NCBI GenBank assembly: GCA_965116965.1
Contig: OZ220743.1
Location: 1,302,001-1,366,000 of the forward strand
DNA from: Aldehydirespirator sp965116965
GTDB taxonomy: Bacteria > Actinomycetota > Acidimicrobiia > Acidimicrobiales > Aldehydirespiratoraceae
DNA: 64,000 bases
Direction: 5' to 3'
The translations under genes and the position numbers were made by a program. Below the pieces are notes generated by a model, which worked only from the letters and a program-made list of their open reading frames with translations, was not told where the DNA came from and did not search any database. Below are positions 25,432 through 32,806 of the stretch, one piece after another; position 1 is the stretch's first letter; every line of letters starts with the position of its first letter.

Positions 25432-26511
25432 CTAGTGGTACTCGGTGCCGCCCTTGCGCAGCAGATGGCGCGCCGACACCGACTTGAAGATGACCCGGCC
25501 CGGGCCGCGGCCCGAGGGGTGCTCCAGGCCGGTGTCGTAGCGGCCTGCGGCGGGTCGGACCACGATCCCCTCGCGGTGATGTCCGGCGAGCTGCGATGAG
25601 CCGTCGGTATGCGTTTCGAGCAGTTCCGGAGACCACGGGCCTCGCCACAACTCGGGCACGGGCTCGATGCCGGCGATGCCCGCCACCGCAACGACGTCGT
25701 CCCAGTCCTCGTAGCCGTGCCGCAGCCGCACGTCGAACAGGTGCAGCGCCGGCTCGGCCAGCCCGTAGTTCAGGTCCTGGACCTTGGGTCCGCAGATCTC
25801 GCCGAACAGGTGCATCTCGAAGGGATCGTCACCGCCGGAGCAGGCGTCGAAGGCGCGGCGCACCCCCTCGGCGTGACGCCTCCAGACCTTGACATAGAGG
25901 TTGTCATAGTTGTCCGCGGCGCTGAGATCGAAGCGCAGGCCGTTGGACAGGTGGCCCTTGGAGGACACCACCGCCTCCGGCTCGACGCCTCGCTCCTCTC
26001 GGCGCAGCCCGACGCAGCAGAACGTCCCGTGCAGCTTCTCGGTGACGACCACCACCTCGCCGGCGCGCAGGCGGTCCGGCCAGGCCTTGATGTCGTCGAT
26101 GTCGAAGCCGATCTTGGGGCCTGGGACCATCGTGCCCGACATGTGTACCGGCACGGGCGGGACCCACTTGGTCAGCCCGAGTGCCTCAGCGGCGTCGTCG
26201 CCGGGGTCGAGGTGAGCGATCCGCTCACCGGCATAGATGAGTCCCTGCGACAGCACGCCCCGCAGCCGGATCGCCTTGACCCGGTTGTGCTCGGACCCGG
26301 CGAGCCGCGGCGGGTCGTCCAGCCCCATCTCGACAATCAGATCCTGCGGCAGGATCGACCCCTCGGGGATGTGCGCGACCTGCTCGCCTGCGGCGAAGTC
26401 CCCGATGCGGCACACCACCCTCCAGCCGTCGACAACGGCCAGTTCGAGGCGGTCCGCGTTCGGGTGGGTCTCCGCCTCGTAGGCAACAACAGGGCTTCTA
26501 AGGGTGCTCAT
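25432..26511 (-). CDS. RNA ligase, DraRnl (DR_B0094) family
   Basis: A 359-residue protein. An N-terminal OB-like region (about residues 1-130) precedes a ligase domain with the adenylation motif EKLHGTF, in which the Lys is the AMP acceptor. Motif III/IIIa-like FGEICGPKVQDLNYG, motif IV EGIVVRP and motif V IFKSVSARHLL follow. This matches the Deinococcus DraRnl type, in which the extra N-terminal module helps seal nicked RNA with a 3'-OH. It would use ATP to join RNA ends. The start is ATG 26511. It converges on the nuclease gene. The trigger or regulator is not visible. Confidence 0.9.
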   Translation of the reverse strand: MSTLRSPVVAYEAETHPNADRLELAVVDGWRVVCRIGDFAAGEQVAHIPEGSILPQDLIVEMGLDDPPRLAGSEHNRVKAIRLRGVLSQGLIYAGERIAHLDPGDDAAEALGLTKWVPPVPVHMSGTMVPGPKIGFDIDDIKAWPDRLRAGEVVVVTEKLHGTFCCVGLRREERGVEPEAVVSSKGHLSNGLRFDLSAADNYDNLYVKVWRRHAEGVRRAFDACSGGDDPFEMHLFGEICGPKVQDLNYGLAEPALHLFDVRLRHGYEDWDDVVAVAGIAGIEPVPELWRGPWSPELLETHTDGSSQLAGHHREGIVVRPAAGRYDTGLEHPSGRGPGRVIFKSVSARHLLRKGGTEYH

Positions 26512-26697
26512 GCCTTTCCCTCCATCCAGAACACACGAAGAAAATTGAGACTACCTGTTGAATTGGCTTGTATACTGCTAGACACCTACACCAAGCAGAC
26601 ATCAGTATATGCACCAAATCAACATCAAAGGATGCGCCTAATCGGGGTCCGCTGTAGCCGTGCTGTCGCGTTCTGGGGCCCCAGCCGGTGTGTCGCC
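26512..26697. other. Gene-free stretch with AT-rich DNA and repeat array upstream of the RNA ligase
   Basis: The interval separates the RNA ligase start (minus strand) from the stop of the AAA ATPase at 26698. It turns AT-rich from about 26523, with a possible promoter for the ligase, and contains three 23-bp direct repeats (26585-26653). I see no coding sequence here. Confidence 0.5.
26585..26653 (+). repeat. 23-bp direct-repeat array, locus 1 (three units)
   Basis: Units start at 26585, 26608 and 26631, exactly 23 bases apart. The second reads TATGCACCAAATCAACATCA and the third begins GATGCGCCTAAT. The same repeat with the same period is found four times at 30571-30662, directly upstream of an AAA ATPase gene. 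Confidence 0.7.
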
Positions 26698-27852
26698 TTA
26701 GACGAGTTTGCCTTGCCAGAGTTGCCGGGCGAAGTCCTCTGCGTCGATGACGTCGATGCCGTCGCTAGTGCGACGGGGGCGGGGTTCGAGGCAGACCACG
26801 ATCCGGCGGCTGACGCCGGGATGCTCTTCGGCGAGGGTGCGGAGGTCCTTTAGGTGGCTGCTGGTGATACGGGCGGTTGCCTTGGCCTCGATCGCGAGAC
26901 GCATGTCGCCGACCACGAAGTCGACCTCGATGCCGCTGGGGAGCCGCCAATAGGTCAGTTGCTCGTCGCGCTCCCGGTATGCGAGGAACGCCGAGAGCTC
27001 GTGGAACACCCAGTTCTCGAAGGCCTTGCCGTAGTCGTCGGAGCCGCGGTGCAACTCGCCGCGCCGCGCCAGACGGTTCACGAGGCCGACATCCTCGAAG
27101 TAGAGCTTCGGCGCGCCGGCCAGGCGGCGCTTGGCGCGCCGCCGCCACCGGGGCAGCCAGCGAGCCAGCAGCGTGTCCTCCAGGATGCCGAAGTACGCCT
27201 TTGCGGTAGGTCCCGACACGCCGCACTCGCGAGCGACGTTCGAATAGTTGACACCGCTGGTGTCGCTCAGCGCGGCGGCGTCGAGGAAGTCCGAGAAGGC
27301 GGGCAGGTTCCGCACCAGCCCCTCGGCGGCGACCTCTTCACGCAGGTAGTCGGCGATGTAGGCGTCGAGCCGGCGCCGGTGCCTGTTGGACTCGTAGATC
27401 GAGGGCAGGTAGCCGTGGTTGAGCATCCGGTCGATGTCGAAGGACTCTCCGAGCTCTCCGGCGGTCAGGCCGCGCAGTTCGTAACGCAGGGCGCGCCCGC
27501 CGAGCAGGTTCGCTGCGCCGCGCCGAACTTTGCGAGCGCTCGATCCGCACAAAGCGAACCGCAGCCCCCGGTTCTCGATCAGCCAGTGGACCTCGTCGAG
27601 CAGCGCGGGAACCTTCTGGATCTCATCGATCACCACCTGGCGCGCCGGATCCGGGCCCGCCGCCTCCAGTTCCTCACGCAGTTGCTCGGGCCGGCTCACG
27701 TAGCGGCGGAACTCGTCCGCCTTGAGCAGATCGACCCACACAGCGTCGGGATACGTCTGCCTGAGCAGGGTGCTCTTGCCCGCCTGCCGCGGCCCCCAAA
27801 GGAAGAACGTCTCGGTCCCCGGCTCCGGCAACGACAGCAACCGTTGGAACAT
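26698..27852 (-). CDS. AAA ATPase with DUF4143 C-terminal domain (second copy)
   Basis: A 384-residue protein. Walker A GPRQAGKST is at residues 20-28. Walker B RQVVIDEIQ and a sensor-like ALCGSSARK follow. The C-terminal DUF4143 region includes LYFEDVGLVNRLARR, and the PD-(D/E)xK-like signature is GIEVDFVVGDMRLAIEAKAT. It is only distantly similar to the members at 3454 and 30665, so these are not recent duplicates. The start is ATG 27852. A 24-bp perfect palindrome lies only 4 bp upstream of the start, which suggests a nearly leaderless, tightly controlled mRNA. Confidence 0.86.
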   Translation of the reverse strand: MFQRLLSLPEPGTETFFLWGPRQAGKSTLLRQTYPDAVWVDLLKADEFRRYVSRPEQLREELEAAGPDPARQVVIDEIQKVPALLDEVHWLIENRGLRFALCGSSARKVRRGAANLLGGRALRYELRGLTAGELGESFDIDRMLNHGYLPSIYESNRHRRRLDAYIADYLREEVAAEGLVRNLPAFSDFLDAAALSDTSGVNYSNVARECGVSGPTAKAYFGILEDTLLARWLPRWRRRAKRRLAGAPKLYFEDVGLVNRLARRGELHRGSDDYGKAFENWVFHELSAFLAYRERDEQLTYWRLPSGIEVDFVVGDMRLAIEAKATARITSSHLKDLRTLAEEHPGVSRRIVVCLEPRPRRTSDGIDVIDAEDFARQLWQGKLV

Positions 27853-27856
27853 AGTC

Positions 27857-27880
27857 TTTAGATTATCATGATAATCTAAA
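27857..27880. promoter_or_regulatory. Perfect 24-bp palindrome upstream of the ATPase gene
   Basis: The half-site is TTTAGATTATCA and the other half is its exact complement. It sits 4 bases before the ATG of the minus-strand ATPase and is strikingly AT-rich against a GC-rich background. It is likely an operator overlapping the -10 region. No dedicated regulator is encoded nearby, so the ATPase itself or a chromosomal repressor may bind. Confidence 0.65.
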
Positions 27881-27936
27881 ACAGAGATTCAAACGGTGGC
27901 CAGCGCCTCAGCAGGTCGGGTGTGGTGCCGCAAGAA

Positions 27937-27998
27937 CTAGGGGCGGGGGCCGAACTTCGGGGCGTTCAGTGCGGGTGCGCTTGAATTCTGGGAGAATG
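27937..27998 (-). pseudogene. Relic of the 3' end of an Rv2466c-like gene
   Basis: On the minus strand the 62 bases encode FKRTRTERPE, followed, after one extra base, by FGPRP and a TAG stop. This matches the C-terminus of the intact gene at 32807 (ELKRTRTERPEFGPRP). DNA similarity extends over about 55 bases with a one-base insertion. It looks like the last trace of a second copy of that gene, or of a duplication that lost the rest. Confidence 0.55.
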
Positions 27999-28004
27999 CC
28001 CGGG

Positions 28005-30134
28005 CTAGTAGCCGCAGGCTGCGAGCACGGGCTCCACCGCGACCGCCACGCCTCGAACCGGCACCGTGCCTTGGCCTTCGGACTGGAACGAGCCGAGTGT
28101 GGTGAGCTGGCCGATCTGGAAGGTGAGCGTGCCGCTGAAGTCGAGCCTCAGGTCCAGCAGGAATTGGGTTGGGTTATCTAGTTCCAGGGTGGCTGCGGCA
28201 TAGGGCTGCGATGCCCTCAATGTGGTGGACAACACTTGATGCCCGAACTGGTATCTGACCGCGTAGTCATAAAGGCTGTCGTACACAACCACGTCGTCTA
28301 AGTCGAACTGGACTGCAAGCTGGTTGCCGAAATCGCCCAGGAAGCAGACAACAATCAGATCAGCATACTGAAAGCGGCTACCGGTGTTGCTCGGCCCGGT
28401 GGTGTAGGACGACACCCACCCGCCGTCCTCGTCGTCAAAGAAGGTCCAGTCGCCTGGGTCTGCGGGAGGTTGCGGGTTCGGGTCGCTCTGTCGTGGGTCG
28501 GTGCCGCACTCCCTCGTTAGGTGGTCGAGCGCCGCGTCTGCGCCGCCCAGGTCGAAAGCCGTGTCGAGGACTGGCGGGTCGTCGTGCGATTCGGCGTAAC
28601 CCTTGAACTGGAGCGTGTCGGTCAGCGGCAGTAGCTGGATGAATGCGAATACGGATTCGGCGGGCACGTACGTGTGCTTGCCGCCAGAATCGGACTCCCA
28701 TGCCCCCAGTATCGGCGCGCCGTTGTCCAGCACGGTCGCGGTGACGGCGAGCCCGCCCGAGGAAGGGACAGTCAGTCCGCCCCACCAAATGGAAGCCCAG
28801 AACTCTCGGGTGGAGGCGTTGCATTCGACCCGCAGATCGGCGTGCCAGTCGTCGCATCCGTCCGGCAACTCGTTCCTGTGGTCGATTATCCAGGTACCGG
28901 TCGCCGACAGGGCGATCCCGGCGATCCTGGGGCCGGACGCTCTGTGCGTCCAGACCGCGTGCCACCAGCCTCCCTCGCCCTCAGTCCAGTACGAGTCGTA
29001 TTCCGAGTCGCCGCCGGAGCCGAAGCACTCGTCGTAGGTCTTCTGAGCCGTGAGGTTGGCCGTTCCCGACGCCCGCAGCGAGTTCACGGCACTCTGGTCA
29101 ACCGCGACCGCGTAGGCGATGCCTTCGACGTCTTCGGCGACCAGCTTGGAGGACACGACGCCGTGCACGCGCCCGCACGCGTCGAGCAGCGGTCCGCCGC
29201 TGTTGCCGGGGTTTACCGCGGCATCCGTGACGATTTGTGTGCCTGTGCGGGGGTCGGTTTCGACCCTGGACATGACGCCGCGCGACACCGCCGGACTGTC
29301 AGCCTCGTAGATCGGGTAGCCGACGGCGTACATCGCTTCGCCGGCCGCCATCCCGGACAGGACGCCGAACCGCAGCGTCGTCGCTGCCGGCGGGGCGGAC
29401 AGCAGCGCGAGGTCGGTGCCCGAGTCCCCGGCGGTCACGGTGGCTTGGAGCTGGATGTCGCCGTTGTGCAACGCGACGGTCGTCTCGCCTTCGATGACAT
29501 GGGCGGCGGTGAGCCACTCGTCGTTGCCGATGTAGAAGGCGGTGCCTATGCCTTGGCTGGTTCGGATCTGGTAGACTGCCGACACCGCACGGCTTGAGTG
29601 GTCTTTGAAGTCGCATGAAGCTGTGGCGGGCTGCCCGGTGTTGATCGCCCGATGCAGGAAGGTCGCCATCTGAGCTCGCGTGACCTGTGTGTCGGGGCAG
29701 AAGTTCGTGCCGTTGCCGCAGCCCGTCGTGATGCCGTTGTGGGCGAGTGCACCGACGTACTCGGCGTACCAGGCGTCGTGAGGCACGTCGGTGAAGCTGA
29801 TGTCAGGGCTGCCCGTCCACTCGTAGGCACGCACCAGGAACACCGCCATCTGAGCCCTCGTGACCTGCCTGTCCGGGCAGAATCTTGTGCCGTCGCCGCA
29901 GCCTGTCGTGATGCCGAGCCGGAACATCTGCTCGACATGGGGCGCGTACCAGTCGGTGGCATCGACGTCCTCGAACCGCGAAGCGGTGAGGGCGGACGGG
30001 TCCTGCCCTTGGATGACCCGAACCAGCCAAACCGCCATCTCCCATCGCCTCAGAGGAGCGTTCGGGCAGAACTTCGCGGCCTCGCATTCCGTTCCGGCGA
30101 ACACCCCGTCGGCTGTCAGCGCCTCCACCGGCAC
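28005..30134 (-). CDS. SLH-domain trypsin-like serine protease (main reading frame)
   Basis: The 709-residue frame has three S-layer-homology-type modules (about residues 15-165; each with F-x-D-V, GITTGCG(D/N)GT-x-FCP and VTRAQMA). A chymotrypsin-fold domain follows with the complete triad: His in WLTAAHVIEG, Asp in GTDLALLSA and Ser in NPGNSGGPLLD. The C-terminal 330 residues are beta-rich and unrecognised. SLH modules would hold the protease at the cell wall. As read, it starts at GTG 30134 and lacks a signal peptide. An in-frame-by-one-base leader lies immediately upstream (30145-30283), so the gene appears frameshifted. Confidence 0.82.
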   Translation of the reverse strand: MPVEALTADGVFAGTECEAAKFCPNAPLRRWEMAVWLVRVIQGQDPSALTASRFEDVDATDWYAPHVEQMFRLGITTGCGDGTRFCPDRQVTRAQMAVFLVRAYEWTGSPDISFTDVPHDAWYAEYVGALAHNGITTGCGNGTNFCPDTQVTRAQMATFLHRAINTGQPATASCDFKDHSSRAVSAVYQIRTSQGIGTAFYIGNDEWLTAAHVIEGETTVALHNGDIQLQATVTAGDSGTDLALLSAPPAATTLRFGVLSGMAAGEAMYAVGYPIYEADSPAVSRGVMSRVETDPRTGTQIVTDAAVNPGNSGGPLLDACGRVHGVVSSKLVAEDVEGIAYAVAVDQSAVNSLRASGTANLTAQKTYDECFGSGGDSEYDSYWTEGEGGWWHAVWTHRASGPRIAGIALSATGTWIIDHRNELPDGCDDWHADLRVECNASTREFWASIWWGGLTVPSSGGLAVTATVLDNGAPILGAWESDSGGKHTYVPAESVFAFIQLLPLTDTLQFKGYAESHDDPPVLDTAFDLGGADAALDHLTRECGTDPRQSDPNPQPPADPGDWTFFDDEDGGWVSSYTTGPSNTGSRFQYADLIVVCFLGDFGNQLAVQFDLDDVVVYDSLYDYAVRYQFGHQVLSTTLRASQPYAAATLELDNPTQFLLDLRLDFSGTLTFQIGQLTTLGSFQSEGQGTVPVRGVAVAVEPVLAACGY

Positions 30135-30144
30135 CGTGTAGTAG

Positions 30145-30283
30145 AGCCATCCGGGACATCAGAGAATCCCGCGACTTGGGCCGACGCGTGCACCGGCGAC
30201 ACCCAGGTCGCCGCCATGGCAGCGACAGCGAACAGCGCCCTGCTCAGGTGTGCCCGCCTTGTGCTATGCGGCCTTGGAGGCAT
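30145..30283 (-). pseudogene. Signal-peptide segment of the SLH protease, separated by a one-base frameshift
   Basis: ATG 30283 opens a frame with a good signal peptide (LSRALFAVAAMAATWVSPVHASA) in two parts: LSRALFAVAAMAATW, then VSPVHASA. It continues AQVAGFSDVPDGS, the start of an SLH module. One base later the main frame continues YYTVPVEALTADGVF. Inserting one base in the Ser codon near 30144-30147 fuses both parts into one secreted protein. This is either a real -1 frameshift or an error in the sequence. Confidence 0.8.
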
Positions 30284-30664
30284 TCTCTAGCGCGTCCTGT
30301 CAGCTTGTGATGTTGCGAGATGCTCCCGCACGGCGCTGCGCGGCTCGGTCAGCCAGAGTCCTCCCGACGCAACGAACGCCGTTGCCATGCGGCACATGTC
30401 CACAGTATAAGATATCTCTACTGTAGTAGAAATATTCGTAGTATTGGATGCAACACCGCGAGCGGCCCGAGTGCGCTCTCCTCTGATCTGGATGACGCAA
30501 TGACCGCGACCGGGCTCCGAGCACTCGACGAGTTTCTGGCCCTAGTCGACAGACAGGCCCCACGGTGGTAGATGCGCCAAACCAGCATCAGTAGATGCGT
30601 CAAATAGGTATTCGAACATGCGCCAAACCGACATTGATGCATGCGCACCTAGTAGTATGCGCAT
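30284..30664. other. Gene-free stretch upstream of the third AAA ATPase
   Basis: About 380 bp. The part 30399-30450 is very AT-rich (ATAAGATATCTC, then AGAAATATTCGTAG) and may be a promoter. A short open tail, DLDDAMTATGLRALDEFLAL then VDRQAPRW and TAG at 30571, resembles the C-terminus of a lost gene but has no convincing start. The four 23-bp repeats follow. Confidence 0.45.
30571..30662 (+). repeat. 23-bp direct-repeat array, locus 2 (four units)
   Basis: Units begin at 30571, 30594, 30617 and 30640, an exact 23-base period. The first reads GATGCGCCAAACCAGCATCA, the third begins CATGCGCCAAACCGACATT and the fourth is the most divergent. The array ends 2 bases before the GTG of the ATPase gene, so it covers the expected promoter and ribosome-binding region. 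The same unit occurs at 26585-26653. Confidence 0.75.
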
Positions 30665-31894
30665 GTGGATCGCTACCTTGAGCGCCTGGTCGACCCCTGG
30701 ATCGTTGAGGTCCTGTCCTCCGCGCCGGCGGTGATGATCACCGGGGCGCGCGCCTCGGGCAAGACCACCACCGCTCGGCGCCACGCCGCGAGCGTTGTGT
30801 CGCTCGACAACGAGCGCGAGGCCTTCCCGTTCGAGGCCGATCCCGACGCCGCGCTTCGGGATCGGCCCGAGCCCGTGCTGCTCGACGAGTGGCAGGCGTG
30901 CCCCAGGGTGCTCGGCGCTGTCAAGCGGGCTGTAGACGCCGAACGCCGGGCGGGGCGGTTCATTCTGACGGGCTCGGTCCGCTCCGACGCCGATCCGGCC
31001 CTGTGGCCCGGGACGGGCCGTTTCATCCGCATCGCAATGCACCCCCTGACGGTGCGCGAGCAGCTCTCGGCGCCCCCGCGGCCGTTCCTGAGCGCCTTGC
31101 TGGCCGCTGAGCCACTGACCCTGCCGAGTGATCCTCCCGACTTGCGCGGCTATGCGGAGATCGCGCTGCGTGGCGGCTTCCCCGAGCCGGCCACTCAGTT
31201 GGTCGGCAGCGTCCGGGCTGGCTGGCTCGACAGCTACTTGGATCAGTTGCTCACCCACGAGCGCGCAGCCGGGCGCCACGGCGGCGATGCCGAACGGCTG
31301 GCCGAGTTCTTCCAGGCCTACGCGCTGAACTCCGCCGGGATCGTCAACGACACGACCCTCTACCAAGCGGCCGGCTTGGACAGACGCACCTCGCTCGCCT
31401 ACTCGAAGCTGCTTCGCGATCTCGGCGTCGTCGCCGAGCTTCCGGCGTGGAGCAGCAACCGCCTCAAGCGTCTGGCCCGAGGGCCGAAGCGGTTTGTCGC
31501 CGACACCGGCCTGTGGGGCTCGGCCGTCGGCGCCGACCTGAGCGTGGTCATGAACGACGGCAATCTCCTGGGTCGGCTGATCGACACCTTCGTCACAAAC
31601 CAGTTGCGCGCTGAGATCGCCGTGGATCCAATGCGGCCCCGGCTCTATCACCTGCGCGACCGCGACGGTCGCCACGAGGTGGACTTGATCGCGGACCTGG
31701 GCGCACGCGGCGTCATCGGTGTCGAGATCAAGGCCCACAGCGCGCCCACGCGTAGACACGCCCGCCACCTGGTGTGGCTGCGTGATCGGCTCGGCGACAG
31801 ATTCAAGGCGGGAGCGGTACTGCACACCGGCCCTGCCCGATTCCAGCTCGACGAGCGCATAGACGCGATACCGATCTGCGCTCTCTGGGGCTAG
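30665..31894 (+). CDS. AAA ATPase with DUF4143 C-terminal domain (third copy)
   Basis: A 409-residue protein. Walker A GARASGKTT is at residues 27-35. Walker B VLLDEWQ and FILTGSVRSD follow. A DUF4143 segment (KRFVADTGLWGSA) comes next, and the C-terminal nuclease-like signature is HEVDLIADLGARGVIGVEIKA. Its domain layout matches the member at 3454 more closely than that at 26698 (the same WLRDRLGD...HTG ending). The GTG start at 30665 directly abuts the iteron array. The stop overlaps the convergent small membrane gene by a few bases. Confidence 0.86.
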   Translation: MDRYLERLVDPWIVEVLSSAPAVMITGARASGKTTTARRHAASVVSLDNEREAFPFEADPDAALRDRPEPVLLDEWQACPRVLGAVKRAVDAERRAGRFILTGSVRSDADPALWPGTGRFIRIAMHPLTVREQLSAPPRPFLSALLAAEPLTLPSDPPDLRGYAEIALRGGFPEPATQLVGSVRAGWLDSYLDQLLTHERAAGRHGGDAERLAEFFQAYALNSAGIVNDTTLYQAAGLDRRTSLAYSKLLRDLGVVAELPAWSSNRLKRLARGPKRFVADTGLWGSAVGADLSVVMNDGNLLGRLIDTFVTNQLRAEIAVDPMRPRLYHLRDRDGRHEVDLIADLGARGVIGVEIKAHSAPTRRHARHLVWLRDRLGDRFKAGAVLHTGPARFQLDERIDAIPICALWG

Positions 31895-32142
31895 CTGTCG
31901 CCGTCGTCGGCCCGGTCGTAGGGTAGGTGTCGGGCGCCGTCAGGCCGCCGTCGTCTTCGAGTTCGCGAATCCTCGGACAAGAACTTCTTGATCCGGTTAC
32001 CAATTGCCGACAGCAATGATGCCACTGCGATTAGGAGTCCTGGAACAATGATCCATTCCCATGGCCCTCCGAGGAGGGACCACTCCCAGAATGACATCTC
32101 AATGGCAATGACAGTCACTTCAGCTTCCAAAGAGAACATCAT
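31891..32142 (-). CDS. Small membrane protein of unknown function
   Basis: About 83 residues if it starts at ATG 32142. One strong transmembrane segment (WEWIIVPGLLIAVASLLSAIG) is followed by a very basic, charged tail (RIKKFLSEDSRTRRRRRPDG). It overlaps the 3' end of the lipoprotein gene upstream by 23 bases, which suggests translational coupling. Longer in-frame starts (up to 32208) would overlap more. No family is recognised, and the start is uncertain. Confidence 0.45.
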   Translation of the reverse strand: MMFSLEAEVTVIAIEMSFWEWSLLGGPWEWIIVPGLLIAVASLLSAIGNRIKKFLSEDSRTRRRRRPDGARHLPYDRADDGDS

Positions 32143-32752
32143 ATGTGTCCCGTTCAGCAGCGAGTCTCCGTTGCTGTGCATCATCCAAGCGGTTAGCTGC
32201 GTCAGCACGAATCTCGACGGCAGAATCTAATCTTTGCAGCACGTCCGCGAGGCAACCTTCATTCTCGCAGCGCCAAGCATCCAGATACAGCGCATTCTCC
32301 TGCGCACGAGCAGACGAGAACAACCGGGATGCTGCCGCCTCTTCTATCCACACCTCCAAGAGACTCGAGCATTCGACACCACATGTCGGTGTCGAATCAA
32401 CAATCCGGGTGAGCAACAGCACACCCTGGCCGAGCAGAAGGTCATACTCCTGTGCAGCGTGATCCTCCTCACGGATCGCTATCTCGAACGCGTCGACTGC
32501 CCTGAAGTAGCAATCGTCCGTCTCACAGATGTCGATCGCCTCGCCTGCCTGCTGAACCGACCGCTTTGTCGTGTCTAGCACCTCAAGGGCACCCATCAGA
32601 TCAGTGCGCCAAGCTTCGGTCTCGTCTATCGATTCAACCACCGTCTCTTGGACAACGGTCTCTTGTGCGCCAGAGTTGGTGGGTTCGGAGCACCCAGCAA
32701 GTGGGAGCCAAGCGGCGAAGAGCGCAACTTGTCTCCAGAACTTCAACTGCAA
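32120..32752 (-). CDS. Lipoprotein of unknown function
   Basis: A 210-residue protein with signal peptide FWRQVALFAAWLPLAGC (lipobox Cys near residue 21). A mostly alpha-helical, acidic body contains two paired cysteines (DICETDDCYF; PTCGVEC) and a third pair (WRCENEGC). Base composition is noticeably less GC-rich than in the flanking genes, which suggests separate ancestry. The ATG at 32752 is 55 bp from the stop of the selenoprotein-like gene. Function is unknown. Confidence 0.7.
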   Translation of the reverse strand: MQLKFWRQVALFAAWLPLAGCSEPTNSGAQETVVQETVVESIDETEAWRTDLMGALEVLDTTKRSVQQAGEAIDICETDDCYFRAVDAFEIAIREEDHAAQEYDLLLGQGVLLLTRIVDSTPTCGVECSSLLEVWIEEAAASRLFSSARAQENALYLDAWRCENEGCLADVLQRLDSAVEIRADAANRLDDAQQRRLAAERDTYDVLFGS

Positions 32753-32806
32753 GCCGATCTGCCTTGTATGTTCTCGGTCATACTGGCGCCCGAGAGGGCT
32801 GGGCCG

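Noticed and set aside
23286..31894. A prophage or integrative element covering the accessory region
   Set aside because: No integrase, phage structural gene, attachment-site pair or replication gene was found; the only tRNA lies outside and has no duplicated 3' end in the window.
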